Assembly: GCA_035306625.1 (NCBI GenBank)
Contig: DATGNS010000183.1
Span: forward strand, 1 to 13,500
DNA: 13,500 bases
Source: Serpens sp035306625
GTDB taxonomy: Bacteria > Pseudomonadota > Gammaproteobacteria > Pseudomonadales > Pseudomonadaceae
Direction of reading: 5' to 3'
In this document: positions 5,498 to 12,448 of the stretch, piece after piece
Layout: every line of letters begins with the position of its first letter
Position numbering within the stretch: the first letter of the stretch is position 1
The notes under the pieces: model-generated
Told to the model about the DNA's origin: nothing
What the model saw: the letters and a program-made list of their open reading frames with translations, nothing else
The model's database searches: none
Position numbers and translations under genes: made by a program

Positions 5498-7720
5498 ATG
5501 CGCACAGGGATGCTGGCGCTCGGCGCGGGCCTGCTGGTCCTGCGCTTCCTTCCCGCCCTGCCCGAACCCGTCTGGCTGCTGTCGATGGCGGCGGTCGGCC
5601 TGTTGCTGCTGCCGTTTCGCACCTACCCGCTGGGCCTGTTCATGCTCGGTCTGGCCTGGGCCTGCGCCTCGGCGCAACTGGCCCTGGATGATCGTCTGAG
5701 CCCGGAGCTGGACGGACGCATCCTCTGGGTAGAGGGCCGGGTGGCCGGCCTGCCGGAATGGCGTGACGGCGTGGTGCGCTTCGTGCTGGAGCGTCCCGAA
5801 TCACGGCGCGCCGAGCTGCCGACCCGACTGCGGCTGAGCTGGCACCAGGGGCCGGAGCTGCGCAGCGGCGAGCGCTGGCGCCTGGCGGTGCACCTCAAGC
5901 GGCCCCACGGCATGCAGAATCCCGGCGGTTTCGATTACGAGGCCTGGCTGCTGGTCCAGCGCATCGGCGCCACCGGCACCGTGAAGGCCGGCGAGCGCCT
6001 GGCGGCCGCCGAAGGGGCGCAGGCGTGGCGCGACGGCCTGCGCCAGCGGCTGCTGGACATGCCGGCGTTCGGCCGCGAAGGCGGTCTGGTGGCGCTGGTG
6101 CTGGGCGATGGCTCGGGCCTGCCCGCGGCCGACTGGCGCATCCTGCAAGACACTGGCACCGTGCACCTGATGGTGATCTCCGGTCAGCACATCGGGCTGA
6201 TCGCCCTGCTGGTCTATGGCGCCGTGGCCGGGCTGGCGCGCTTCGGGCTGTGGCCCGGCTTGTTGCCCTGGCTGCCCTGGGCCTGTGGCCTGGCCCTGGG
6301 AGCGGCCCTCGGCTACGGCTGGCTGGCCGGCTTCGAGGTGCCGGTGCAGCGCGCCTGCACCATGCTCGCCCTGGTGCTGCTCTGGCGCCTGCGCTTTCGC
6401 CAGCTGGGCATCTGGACGCCGCTGCTGGCCGCGCTGCTGCTGGTGCTGCTGATCGAGCCGCTGGCCAGCCTGCAGGCCGGTTTCTGGCTGTCCTTCGCGG
6501 CGGTGGCGGTGCTGCTGCTGGCATTCGCCGGGCGGCTGGGCGCCTGGGCCTGGTGGCGCAGCCTGGGTCGCGCCCAGTGGGCCGCCGCACTGGGCCTGCT
6601 GCCGGTGCTGCTGGCGCTGGCTCTGCCGGTGAGCATCAGCGGTCCGCTGGCCAATCTGCTGGCGGTGCCCTGGGTGGGCTTCGTGGTGGTGCCGCTGGCG
6701 CTGCTGGCAACGCTGCTGCTGCCGCTGACGCCGCTGGCCGAAGGGCTCTGGTGGCTAGCCGGCGGCGCCCTGGAGCTGCTGTTTTTGCTGCTGGAGTGGC
6801 TGGCGGCGGCGGTGCCGGCCTGGCTGGGCGCCCGGGCACCCCTGTGGGCCTGGCTGCTGGGCGCGCTGGGCGTGGTGCTTCTGCTGCTGCCCGGCGGAGT
6901 GCCCCTGCGCCTGCTAGGCGCGCCGCTGATCCTGCTGTTGCTGTTGCCGCCGCGGCAGGCCGTGCCGCACGGGCAGGCGGAGGTCTGGCAGCTGGATGTG
7001 GGGCAGGGCCTGGCGGTGCTGATTCGCACCCGGGACCATGCGCTGCTCTACGACGCCGGCGGGCGTTTCGGTGACTTCGACCTGGGGGAACGCGTGGTGC
7101 TGCCGGCGCTGCGTGCCCTGGGGGTGCCGCGCCTGGATCTGCTGCTGATCAGCCACGGCGACAACGACCATGCCGGCGGCGCGGGAGCGATCTGGCGCCA
7201 CGCGTCGCCGGCCGGACTGTGGAGCGGCGAGCCGCGGCGCCTGGACGGCCTGCCGGCGCAACCCTGCCCCTCCGGTGCACGCTGGCAGTGGAACGAGGTG
7301 GCCTTTCAGGTCTGGCGCTGGCCCGAGGCGCGTGGCGGCAACGATGCCTCCTGCGTGCTGCGGGTGGAGGCCGGTGGCGAGACCCTGCTGCTCACCGGCG
7401 ACATCGACGCCCGGGCCGAGGCGGCGCTGCTGGCCAGCGATCTGGAGCTGCGCGCCGAATGGCTGTTCGCTCCGCATCATGGCAGCCGCTTTTCCTCCAC
7501 GCCGGCGTTCATTCGCGCCGTGGCGCCCGCCAACGTGCTGTTCTCCCGGGGCGCCCACAACGCCTTCGGGCATCCCCACCCGCGAGTGCTGGAGCGCTAC
7601 CGGCAGCAGGGCGCGCGCCTGCACGACAACGTGACGGACGGCGCGCTGCGCATCCGCCTGGGCGCCCGTGCCGACGCCGAAGGCTGGCGATCCGGTCGGC
7701 GCTTCTGGCGAGAAAACTGA
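5498..7720 (+). CDS. comEC: DNA internalisation competence protein ComEC/Rec2
   Basis: A 740-residue polytopic membrane protein with three typical parts. The N terminus has membrane segments (about 3-65) and a soluble OB-like domain (about 70-190). The Competence domain follows, with the hallmark HLMVISGQHIGL at 223-234 and many Leu/Ala/Trp-rich transmembrane helices to about residue 485. A metallo-beta-lactamase-like domain ends the protein: LDVGQG near 503-508, SH553-GDND557-H558 AGG, L632-T-G-D635-ID, and F-A-P-H660-H661-G-S, then a final H-P-H-P near the C terminus. The metal-binding residues look intact, so nuclease activity is plausible. ComEC forms the inner-membrane channel for single-stranded DNA in natural transformation. 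The start has an excellent AAGGAGG. No other competence gene is present here. Length and motifs are full, with no sign of decay. Confidence 0.95.
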   Translation: MRTGMLALGAGLLVLRFLPALPEPVWLLSMAAVGLLLLPFRTYPLGLFMLGLAWACASAQLALDDRLSPELDGRILWVEGRVAGLPEWRDGVVRFVLERPESRRAELPTRLRLSWHQGPELRSGERWRLAVHLKRPHGMQNPGGFDYEAWLLVQRIGATGTVKAGERLAAAEGAQAWRDGLRQRLLDMPAFGREGGLVALVLGDGSGLPAADWRILQDTGTVHLMVISGQHIGLIALLVYGAVAGLARFGLWPGLLPWLPWACGLALGAALGYGWLAGFEVPVQRACTMLALVLLWRLRFRQLGIWTPLLAALLLVLLIEPLASLQAGFWLSFAAVAVLLLAFAGRLGAWAWWRSLGRAQWAAALGLLPVLLALALPVSISGPLANLLAVPWVGFVVVPLALLATLLLPLTPLAEGLWWLAGGALELLFLLLEWLAAAVPAWLGARAPLWAWLLGALGVVLLLLPGGVPLRLLGAPLILLLLLPPRQAVPHGQAEVWQLDVGQGLAVLIRTRDHALLYDAGGRFGDFDLGERVVLPALRALGVPRLDLLLISHGDNDHAGGAGAIWRHASPAGLWSGEPRRLDGLPAQPCPSGARWQWNEVAFQVWRWPEARGGNDASCVLRVEAGGETLLLTGDIDARAEAALLASDLELRAEWLFAPHHGSRFSSTPAFIRAVAPANVLFSRGAHNAFGHPHPRVLERYRQQGARLHDNVTDGALRIRLGARADAEGWRSGRRFWREN

Positions 7721-7732
7721 GAAACCGGGCGA

Positions 7733-7761
7733 TCGGCTCCGCAATTCGGCTGTGGTAGAGT
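7733..7761 (+). promoter_or_regulatory. Candidate promoter for the exbB-like/lpxK/murB operon
   Basis: The 70-nt gap after comEC has TAGAGT at 7756-7761 preceded by TG at 7753-7754, an extended -10 form with four of six consensus bases. The -35 position at 17-bp spacing (7733-7738, TCGGCT) is poor. It would place transcription start near 7768, just ahead of the GGAGGA ribosome-binding site at 7777-7782. A leaderless-short 5' UTR and read-through from comEC are alternatives. Confidence 0.3.
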
Positions 7762-7790
7762 GGCGCGCACTTTTCCGGAGGATTGCCACA

Positions 7791-8441
7791 GTGTGGGAAT
7801 TGGTAAAAGCCGGCGGCTGGATCATGCTGCCGATCATTCTCTGTTCTGTCACGGCCGCGGCCATCATCGTCGAACGTTTCTGGACCCTGCGCCCGTCGCG
7901 GGTCACGCCGCCGCATCTGCTCGGCCTGGTGTGGCGCTGGATCAAGGACAAGAAGCTCAATCACGAGCGCCTCAAGGAACTGCGCGCCAATTCGCCGCTG
8001 GGTGAGATCCTCGCCGCCGGCCTGGCCAACTCCCGCCACGGCCGGGAGATCATGAAGGAATGCATCGAGGAAGCCGCCTCCCGCGTCATCCATGAGCTGG
8101 AGCGCTACCTCAACGCCCTGGGCACCATCGCCGGCATCGCGCCGCTGCTCGGCCTGCTGGGCACCGTGCTGGCCATGATCGACATCTTCAGCGCCTTCAC
8201 CGGCTCGGGCATGGCCAACGCGCCGCTGCTGGCCGGCGGTATCGCCAAGGCGCTGATCACCACCGCCGCGGGCCTGATGGTCGGCATCCCGGCGCTGTTC
8301 TTCCACCGCTACCTGCAGCGTCGGGTCGACGAGCTGGTGGTCGGCATGGAGCAGGAAGCCATCAAGCTGGTGGATGTGGTGCACGGCGAGCGCACCGTCG
8401 ATCTGGCCGAGAACAGCAAGCGCGAGGGCAGCAAGGCGTGA
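7791..8441 (+). CDS. ExbB/TolQ/MotA-family proton channel protein
   Basis: A 216-residue inner-membrane protein. TM1 lies at about 9-31 (GGWIMLPIILCSVTAAAIIVE), a cytosolic loop follows, then TM2 at about 110-132 (IAGIAPLLGLLGTVLAMID) and TM3 at about 150-172 (IAKALITTAAGLMVGIPALFF). The G-x-x-P-L-L-G-L-L-G-T-V and ALITTAAGL blocks are those of ExbB and TolQ, which form a pentameric proton channel around an ExbD/TolR dimer. The start is GTG at 7791, with GGAGGA 8 nt upstream and the WELVKAGGW beginning that this subfamily has; upstream ATGs in the same frame lie inside comEC. The next gene, exbD-like, overlaps by 4 nt (GTGA). No tonB, tolA or receptor gene is nearby, so what the motor drives is unknown. 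Confidence 0.9.
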   Translation: MWELVKAGGWIMLPIILCSVTAAAIIVERFWTLRPSRVTPPHLLGLVWRWIKDKKLNHERLKELRANSPLGEILAAGLANSRHGREIMKECIEEAASRVIHELERYLNALGTIAGIAPLLGLLGTVLAMIDIFSAFTGSGMANAPLLAGGIAKALITTAAGLMVGIPALFFHRYLQRRVDELVVGMEQEAIKLVDVVHGERTVDLAENSKREGSKA

Positions 8442-8866
8442 AATTCCGGCGCAGACAGCGGGACACCGTGGAGATCGGTCTGGCTCCCCTGATCGATGTG
8501 GTCTTCATCCTGTTGCTGTTCTTCGTGGTTACCACCACCTTCACCCGGGAGACCCGGCTGAAGGTGGACCTGCCCGAGGCAGCCAGCGGCGCGCCCATGG
8601 AGGAAACCGAGCTGCGGCCGCTGGAAGTGCTGGTCGGCGCCGATGGCAGCTTCTCGGTGAATGGCAAGGCCCTGGTCAAGAGCGACCTGAACAGCCTGAT
8701 GACCGCCCTGCAGCGCGAGTCCGAGGGGGACACCAGTCTGCCGCTGACCATCAGCGCCGACGGCAAGGCGCCGCACCAGTCGGTGGTCACCGCCATGGAC
8801 GCCGCCGGCAAGCTGGGCTTCTCGCGTCTGCGCATCGCCACCGTGGAAGCCCAGGCGACGCCCTGA
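8438..8866 (+). CDS. ExbD/TolR-family biopolymer transport protein
   Basis: A 142-residue protein with a short basic cytosolic N terminus (MKFRRRQRD), one membrane helix at about 16-37 containing the proton-path aspartate D20 in APLIDVVFILLLFF, and a periplasmic domain of about 100 residues with strands such as KVDLPEA, PLTISADG and RLRIATVEA. This is the ExbD/TolR plan and it should pair with the ExbB-like protein just upstream. The GTG start overlaps the upstream stop as GTGA; its own stop shares one base with the ATG of lpxK (TGATG), so all three should be translated together. TolR/ExbD assignment within the family cannot be made by eye. Confidence 0.92.
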   Translation: MKFRRRQRDTVEIGLAPLIDVVFILLLFFVVTTTFTRETRLKVDLPEAASGAPMEETELRPLEVLVGADGSFSVNGKALVKSDLNSLMTALQRESEGDTSLPLTISADGKAPHQSVVTAMDAAGKLGFSRLRIATVEAQATP

Positions 8867-9876
8867 TGAGCCTCGCCGACCGCCTGCTGCAGGCCTGGTA
8901 CCAGGAGCGCGGCCATCCGCTGCTGGGCCTGCTGCGTCCCCTCGAAGCCCTCTATCGTCGCGTGGTGCAGCGCAGGCGCGCCGCGTTTCTCGATGGCCGG
9001 GGTGAGATCTATCGCGCACCGGTTCCGGTCATCGTGGTGGGCAACATCACCGTCGGCGGCACCGGCAAGACTCCGCTGATTCTCTGGCTGATCCAGCACT
9101 GTCGGGCCCGCGGTCTGCGCGTCGGCGTGGTCAGCCGCGGCTATGGTGCCAGGCCGCCGAGCCTGCCCTGGCGGGTCCTGCCCGATCAGGACGCGGCCGT
9201 TACCGGCGACGAGCCGGCGCTGATCGTGCGTCGCACCGGCGTGCCGCTGTTCATCGATCCGGACCGGGGCAGGGCAGTGCGCGCCCTGCTGGACAGCGAG
9301 GCGGTGGACCTGGTCCTGTGCGACGACGGCCTGCAGCACTACCGCCTGGCCCGTGACCTGGAACTGGTGCTGATCGACGCCGCGCGCGGCCTGGGCAACC
9401 GCCGCTGCCTGCCCGCCGGCCCGCTGCGCGAGCCCGAGGAGCGCCTGCGCAGCGTGGACGCCGTGCTGTTCAACGGTGCGACCCATGACCGCGCCGACGG
9501 CTACGCCTTCCGGCTGCAGCCCACCGAGCTGGTGCAGGTCGGCAGCGGCCAGCGCCGCCCGCTGGGCTATTTCCCCCCGGGCCAGAGCCTGCACGCGGTG
9601 GCCGGCATCGGCAATCCGCGACGTTTCTTCGCCACCCTCGAAGCGCTACACTGGCGGCCGATTGCCCATCCGTTCGCCGATCATGCGCAGTACAGCGTCG
9701 AGCAGCTGACCTTCAGCCCGCCGCTGCCGCTGCTGATGACCGAGAAGGATGCGGTCAAATGCCGTGACTTCGCCGCCGACGACTGGTGGTACCTGGCGGT
9801 CGACGCCATGCCATCGCCGGCCTTCGTCGCCTGGTTCGACGCGCAGCTGGCGCGCCTGTTGCCGGAGCCTGGCTGA
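8866..9876 (+). CDS. lpxK: Tetraacyldisaccharide 4'-kinase LpxK
   Basis: A 336-residue enzyme that phosphorylates the 4' position of the lipid A disaccharide precursor at the cytosolic face of the inner membrane, the step before Kdo addition. The N-terminal hydrophobic/amphipathic helix (about 7-35) is the membrane anchor typical of LpxK. The Walker A loop is G59-NITVGGTGKT69-P, followed by VSRGYGA, GDEPALI and LCDDGLQHYRL with D153-D154, and AVAGIGNPRRFF and LLMTEKDAVKC in the second half. All family motifs are present and the length is normal. The ATG at 8866 is coupled to exbD (1-nt overlap). The gene downstream, a Trm112-family protein, follows after 34 nt. Confidence 0.96.
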   Translation: MSLADRLLQAWYQERGHPLLGLLRPLEALYRRVVQRRRAAFLDGRGEIYRAPVPVIVVGNITVGGTGKTPLILWLIQHCRARGLRVGVVSRGYGARPPSLPWRVLPDQDAAVTGDEPALIVRRTGVPLFIDPDRGRAVRALLDSEAVDLVLCDDGLQHYRLARDLELVLIDAARGLGNRRCLPAGPLREPEERLRSVDAVLFNGATHDRADGYAFRLQPTELVQVGSGQRRPLGYFPPGQSLHAVAGIGNPRRFFATLEALHWRPIAHPFADHAQYSVEQLTFSPPLPLLMTEKDAVKCRDFAADDWWYLAVDAMPSPAFVAWFDAQLARLLPEPG

Positions 9877-9910
9877 AGCGGGCGCCTTCCCTGTTCGTGA
9901 GGAATTCCCG

Positions 9911-10102
9911 ATGGACCCGAAACTGCTCGATATCCTGGCCTGCCCGGTGTGCAAGGGCCCGTTGCAGCTCAGCGAGGACAAGACCGAGCTGATCAGCAAG
10001 GGCGCCGGCCTGGCCTACCCGATCCGCGACGGCATCCCGGTGATGCTGGAGAGCGAAGCCCGCACCCTGACCGTCGACGAGCGTCTGGACAGCCGTAAAT
10101 GA
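9911..10102 (+). CDS. Trm112-family small zinc-ribbon-like protein (YcaR-like)
   Basis: A 63-residue protein of the UPF0434/Trm112 family: MDPKLLDILACPVCKGPL followed by AYPIRDGIPVMLESEAR near the end. Only one pair of metal-type cysteines is present (C11 and C14); the second pair found in eukaryotic Trm112 is missing, as is common in proteobacterial members. Eukaryotic and archaeal Trm112 activates methyltransferases; the bacterial role is not settled. GAGGA at 9899-9903 is 7 nt before the ATG. Its stop overlaps kdsB as ATGA. The neighbour order trm112-kdsB is the same as E. coli ycaR-kdsB, so the link with LPS genes is old. Confidence 0.93.
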   Translation: MDPKLLDILACPVCKGPLQLSEDKTELISKGAGLAYPIRDGIPVMLESEARTLTVDERLDSRK

Positions 10103-10863
10103 GCCAGGCCTTCACCGTCGTCATTCCCGCCCGCTACGCCTCCACCCGTCTGCCCGGCAAGCCGCTGCAGGACATTGCCGGCAAGCCGATGATTCAGCAC
10201 GTCTGGGAACAGGCGCGCAGGTCCTCTGCCACCCGCGTGGTGGTGGCCACCGATGACGAGCGCATCGTCGAGGCCTGCCGCGCCTTCGGCGCCGAGGTGC
10301 TGCTGACCCGCGCCGACCATGACTCCGGCACCGACCGTCTGGCCGAGGTGGCCAGCCAGCTGGGCCTGGCCAGCGACGCCATCGTGGTCAACGTGCAGGG
10401 CGACGAGCCGCTGATTCCGCCGCGCATCATCGATCAGGTGGCGGCCAACCTGGCGGCCAACCCCCAGGCGGGCATCGCCACCCTGGCCGAACCCATCACC
10501 GAGGTGCAGGCGCTGTTCAACCCCAACGTGGTCAAGGTGGTCAGCGACGAGACCGGCCTGGCCCTGACCTTCTCCCGCGCGCCGCTGCCCTGGGCCCGCG
10601 ACGCCTTTGCCGCCAGCCGCGAGCAACTGCCCGAGGGCGTGCCCTACCGCCGCCATATCGGCATCTACGCCTACCGGGCCGGCTTCCTGCAGGATTTCGT
10701 CACCTGGGGTCCCTGCTGGCTGGAGAAGACCGAATCCCTGGAACAGCTGCGCGCGCTCTGGCACGGGGTGCGCATCCATGTGGCCGATGCCCTGGAGGCG
10801 CCGCCCACCGGCGTGGACACCCCGGAAGACCTGGCGCGCGTCCGCCGGCTGCTGGGCGCCTGA
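10099..10863 (+). CDS. kdsB: 3-deoxy-manno-octulosonate cytidylyltransferase (CMP-Kdo synthetase)
   Basis: A 254-residue cytosolic nucleotidyltransferase that joins CTP and Kdo to CMP-Kdo, the donor for LPS inner-core synthesis. Motifs: V8-IPARYASTRLPGKPL near the N terminus (nucleotide-binding loop with R12, R17 and K21), VATDDERI, N98-VQGDEPLIPP with D102 as a metal ligand, SRAPLPW, RHIGIYAYR, and TESLEQLRAL. Length is typical (about 250). It overlaps the Trm112 gene by ATGA and is followed by the phosphatase gene after one base (TGACATG). Its product would be used by WaaA right after LpxK acts, so the operon groups two consecutive needs of Kdo2-lipid A synthesis. Confidence 0.96.
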   Translation: MSQAFTVVIPARYASTRLPGKPLQDIAGKPMIQHVWEQARRSSATRVVVATDDERIVEACRAFGAEVLLTRADHDSGTDRLAEVASQLGLASDAIVVNVQGDEPLIPPRIIDQVAANLAANPQAGIATLAEPITEVQALFNPNVVKVVSDETGLALTFSRAPLPWARDAFAASREQLPEGVPYRRHIGIYAYRAGFLQDFVTWGPCWLEKTESLEQLRALWHGVRIHVADALEAPPTGVDTPEDLARVRRLLGA

Positions 10864-10864
10864 C

Positions 10865-11329
10865 ATGAAGGTGCTGTTCGTCTGCCTGGGCAACATCTGC
10901 CGCTCGCCGACCGCCGAGGGGGTGTTCCGCCAGCGCCTGCGCGAGGCCGGCCTGGACGGCCGGGTGACGGTGGATTCCGCCGGCACGGCCGCCTGGCATG
11001 TGGGCAAGGGGCCGGATCCGCGCACCTGCCGTGCCGCGCTGCGGCGCGGCTACGACCTCAGTCCGCTGCGCGCCCGCCAGGTGGCGGCGGAGGACTACCG
11101 GCGCTTCGATCTCATGCTGGCCATGGATCACGACAACCTGCTGCGCCTCAAGGAGTTTCGCCCTGACGGGGCCCGGGCCGAACTGGACCTGTTCCTCGGC
11201 CGCTACGGCCTGGGGCGAGGCGTGGTGCCCGATCCCTACCATGGCGGCGCCGAGGGCTTCGAGCAGGTGCTGGATCTCATCGAGGCGGGCTGTGACGCGC
11301 TGATCAGCGAAATCAAGGGGCGCCTGTGA
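10865..11329 (+). CDS. Low-molecular-weight protein tyrosine phosphatase
   Basis: A 154-residue protein of the LMW-PTP family. The P-loop C7-LGNIC-R13-S14-PTAEGVF lies at the very N terminus, with C7 the nucleophile and R13 the phosphate binder. DSAGTAAWHVGKGPDPR is the usual second block, and the general acid loop D123-P-Y125-HGG is near the C terminus; LAMDHDNL also fits. Many bacterial members act on capsule or polysaccharide tyrosine kinases (Wzc type), but no such kinase, capsule or exopolysaccharide gene is in the window. The start follows the kdsB stop by one base and the end overlaps murB by GTGA, so it is made together with LPS and peptidoglycan enzymes. Substrate unknown. Confidence 0.94.
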   Translation: MKVLFVCLGNICRSPTAEGVFRQRLREAGLDGRVTVDSAGTAAWHVGKGPDPRTCRAALRRGYDLSPLRARQVAAEDYRRFDLMLAMDHDNLLRLKEFRPDGARAELDLFLGRYGLGRGVVPDPYHGGAEGFEQVLDLIEAGCDALISEIKGRL

Positions 11330-12345
11330 GCCTGACCGTCATCACCGACCAGTCCCTCAAGGCGTTCAACACCTTTGCCGTGGCCGTGCGCGCGGCGCAC
11401 TACGCCGAGGCGCACAGCGAGGCGGAGGTGCGCGAGGCGCTGGCGCTGGCCCGGGACCGGGGCTGGCCGCTGCTGCCCATTGGCGGCGGCAGCAACCTGC
11501 TGCTGACCCGCGACCAGGACGCCCTGGTCCTGCGCATGGCCCTGCGCGGCCGGCGTATCCTGGCCGACGATGGCGAGGCCGTGGTGGTCGAGGCCGAGGC
11601 CGGCGAGCCCTGGCATCCGTTCGTGCTCTGGACCCTCGAGCAGGGCCTTTGCGGTCTGGAGAACCTCAGCCTGATTCCCGGCACCGTGGGCGCCGCGCCC
11701 ATGCAGAACATCGGCGCCTACGGGGTGGAGATCAAGGATCGCTTCGCGGGCCTGACCGCGCTGGATCGCCAGAGCGGCGAACTGCGCGAATTCGACCTGG
11801 AGGACTGCCAGTTCGCCTACCGGGACAGCCTGTTCAAGCGCCAGAGCGGCCGTTGGCTGATCCTGCGGGTGCGCTTTCGCCTGCAGCGCACGCCGGCGCT
11901 GCGACTGGACTACGGGCCCCTGCGCCAGTACCTGGCCGCGCAGGGTTGCGCTGCGCCGACGCCGCTGGACGTCAGTCGCGCGGTGTGCGCCATCCGCAGC
12001 GAGAAGCTGCCCGATCCCGCTGTGCTGGGCAATGCCGGCAGCTTCTTCAAGAACCCGCTGGTGCCGGCCGAGCAGGCGCAGTGCCTGCGCGAGCGGCATC
12101 CGGGGCTGGTGGCCTATCCGGCCGAGGCAGGCCAGGTGAAGCTGGCCGCGGGCTGGCTGATCGACCAGGCCGGCTGGAAAGGTTTCCGCGATGGCGACGC
12201 GGGCGTGCACGACAGGCAGGCGCTGGTGCTGGTCAATCACGGGCAGGCCAGCGGTGCCGAACTGCTGGCTCTGGCGCGACGCATCCAGGCAGACATTGCC
12301 GCGCGCTTCGGCGTGGCGCTGGAGATCGAACCCAACGTCTGGTGA
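11326..12345 (+). CDS. murB: UDP-N-acetylenolpyruvoylglucosamine reductase MurB (type I)
   Basis: A 339-residue FAD enzyme that reduces UDP-GlcNAc-enolpyruvate to UDP-MurNAc with NADPH, the second committed step of peptidoglycan synthesis. Motifs: NTFAVAVRA, IGGGSNLLLT (FAD), LSLIPGTVGAAPMQNIGAYG (FAD/substrate), FAYRDSLFK with the tyrosine insertion typical of type I, G235-N-A-G-S239-FFKNP with the catalytic serine S239, AAGWLIDQAGWKG, and the C-terminal IE335-PNVW with the catalytic glutamate. Length is that of E. coli MurB (342). The start is GTG at 11326 overlapping the phosphatase stop (GTGA). It is the last gene of the operon and converges with rne; the shared terminator is 51 nt downstream. 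Confidence 0.97.
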   Translation: MSLTVITDQSLKAFNTFAVAVRAAHYAEAHSEAEVREALALARDRGWPLLPIGGGSNLLLTRDQDALVLRMALRGRRILADDGEAVVVEAEAGEPWHPFVLWTLEQGLCGLENLSLIPGTVGAAPMQNIGAYGVEIKDRFAGLTALDRQSGELREFDLEDCQFAYRDSLFKRQSGRWLILRVRFRLQRTPALRLDYGPLRQYLAAQGCAAPTPLDVSRAVCAIRSEKLPDPAVLGNAGSFFKNPLVPAEQAQCLRERHPGLVAYPAEAGQVKLAAGWLIDQAGWKGFRDGDAGVHDRQALVLVNHGQASGAELLALARRIQADIAARFGVALEIEPNVW

Positions 12346-12396
12346 AGCTACCGGGGAGCCGGCGCGCTCCAGGCCGCAGGGCTGAACAAATGGAGA

Positions 12397-12434
12397 AACA
12401 AAAAGGGGATGCCGATCGGCATCCCCTTTTTGTT
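12397..12434. terminator. Bidirectional rho-independent terminator between murB and rne
   Basis: A perfect 38-nt palindrome with 19-base arms centred between 12415 and 12416. The core GGGGATGCCGA (12405-12415) pairs with TCGGCATCCCC (12416-12426), and it is flanked by AAAAA on the left (12400-12404) and TTTTT on the right (12427-12431), so there is a U-tract on both transcripts. It is 51 nt after murB and 14 nt after the rne stop. An alternative outer pairing exists: CTGAACAAA at 12382-12390 with TTTGTTCAG at 12429-12437. Confidence 0.92.
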
Positions 12435-12448
12435 CAGCAGGACCGCAC

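Noticed and set aside
6025..7074. Gly/Ala/Arg-rich 349-codon frame inside comEC
   Set aside because: Out-of-frame shadow of the Leu/Ala-rich membrane segments of ComEC; low-complexity composition typical of shifted GC-rich codons.
6914..7960. Minus-strand 348-codon frame across the comEC/exbB-like junction
   Set aside because: Antisense of two real genes and spans their intergenic region with no promoter or RBS of its own.
11236..12240. Minus-strand 334-codon frame opposite murB
   Set aside because: Antisense shadow; murB on the plus strand has complete catalytic motifs.
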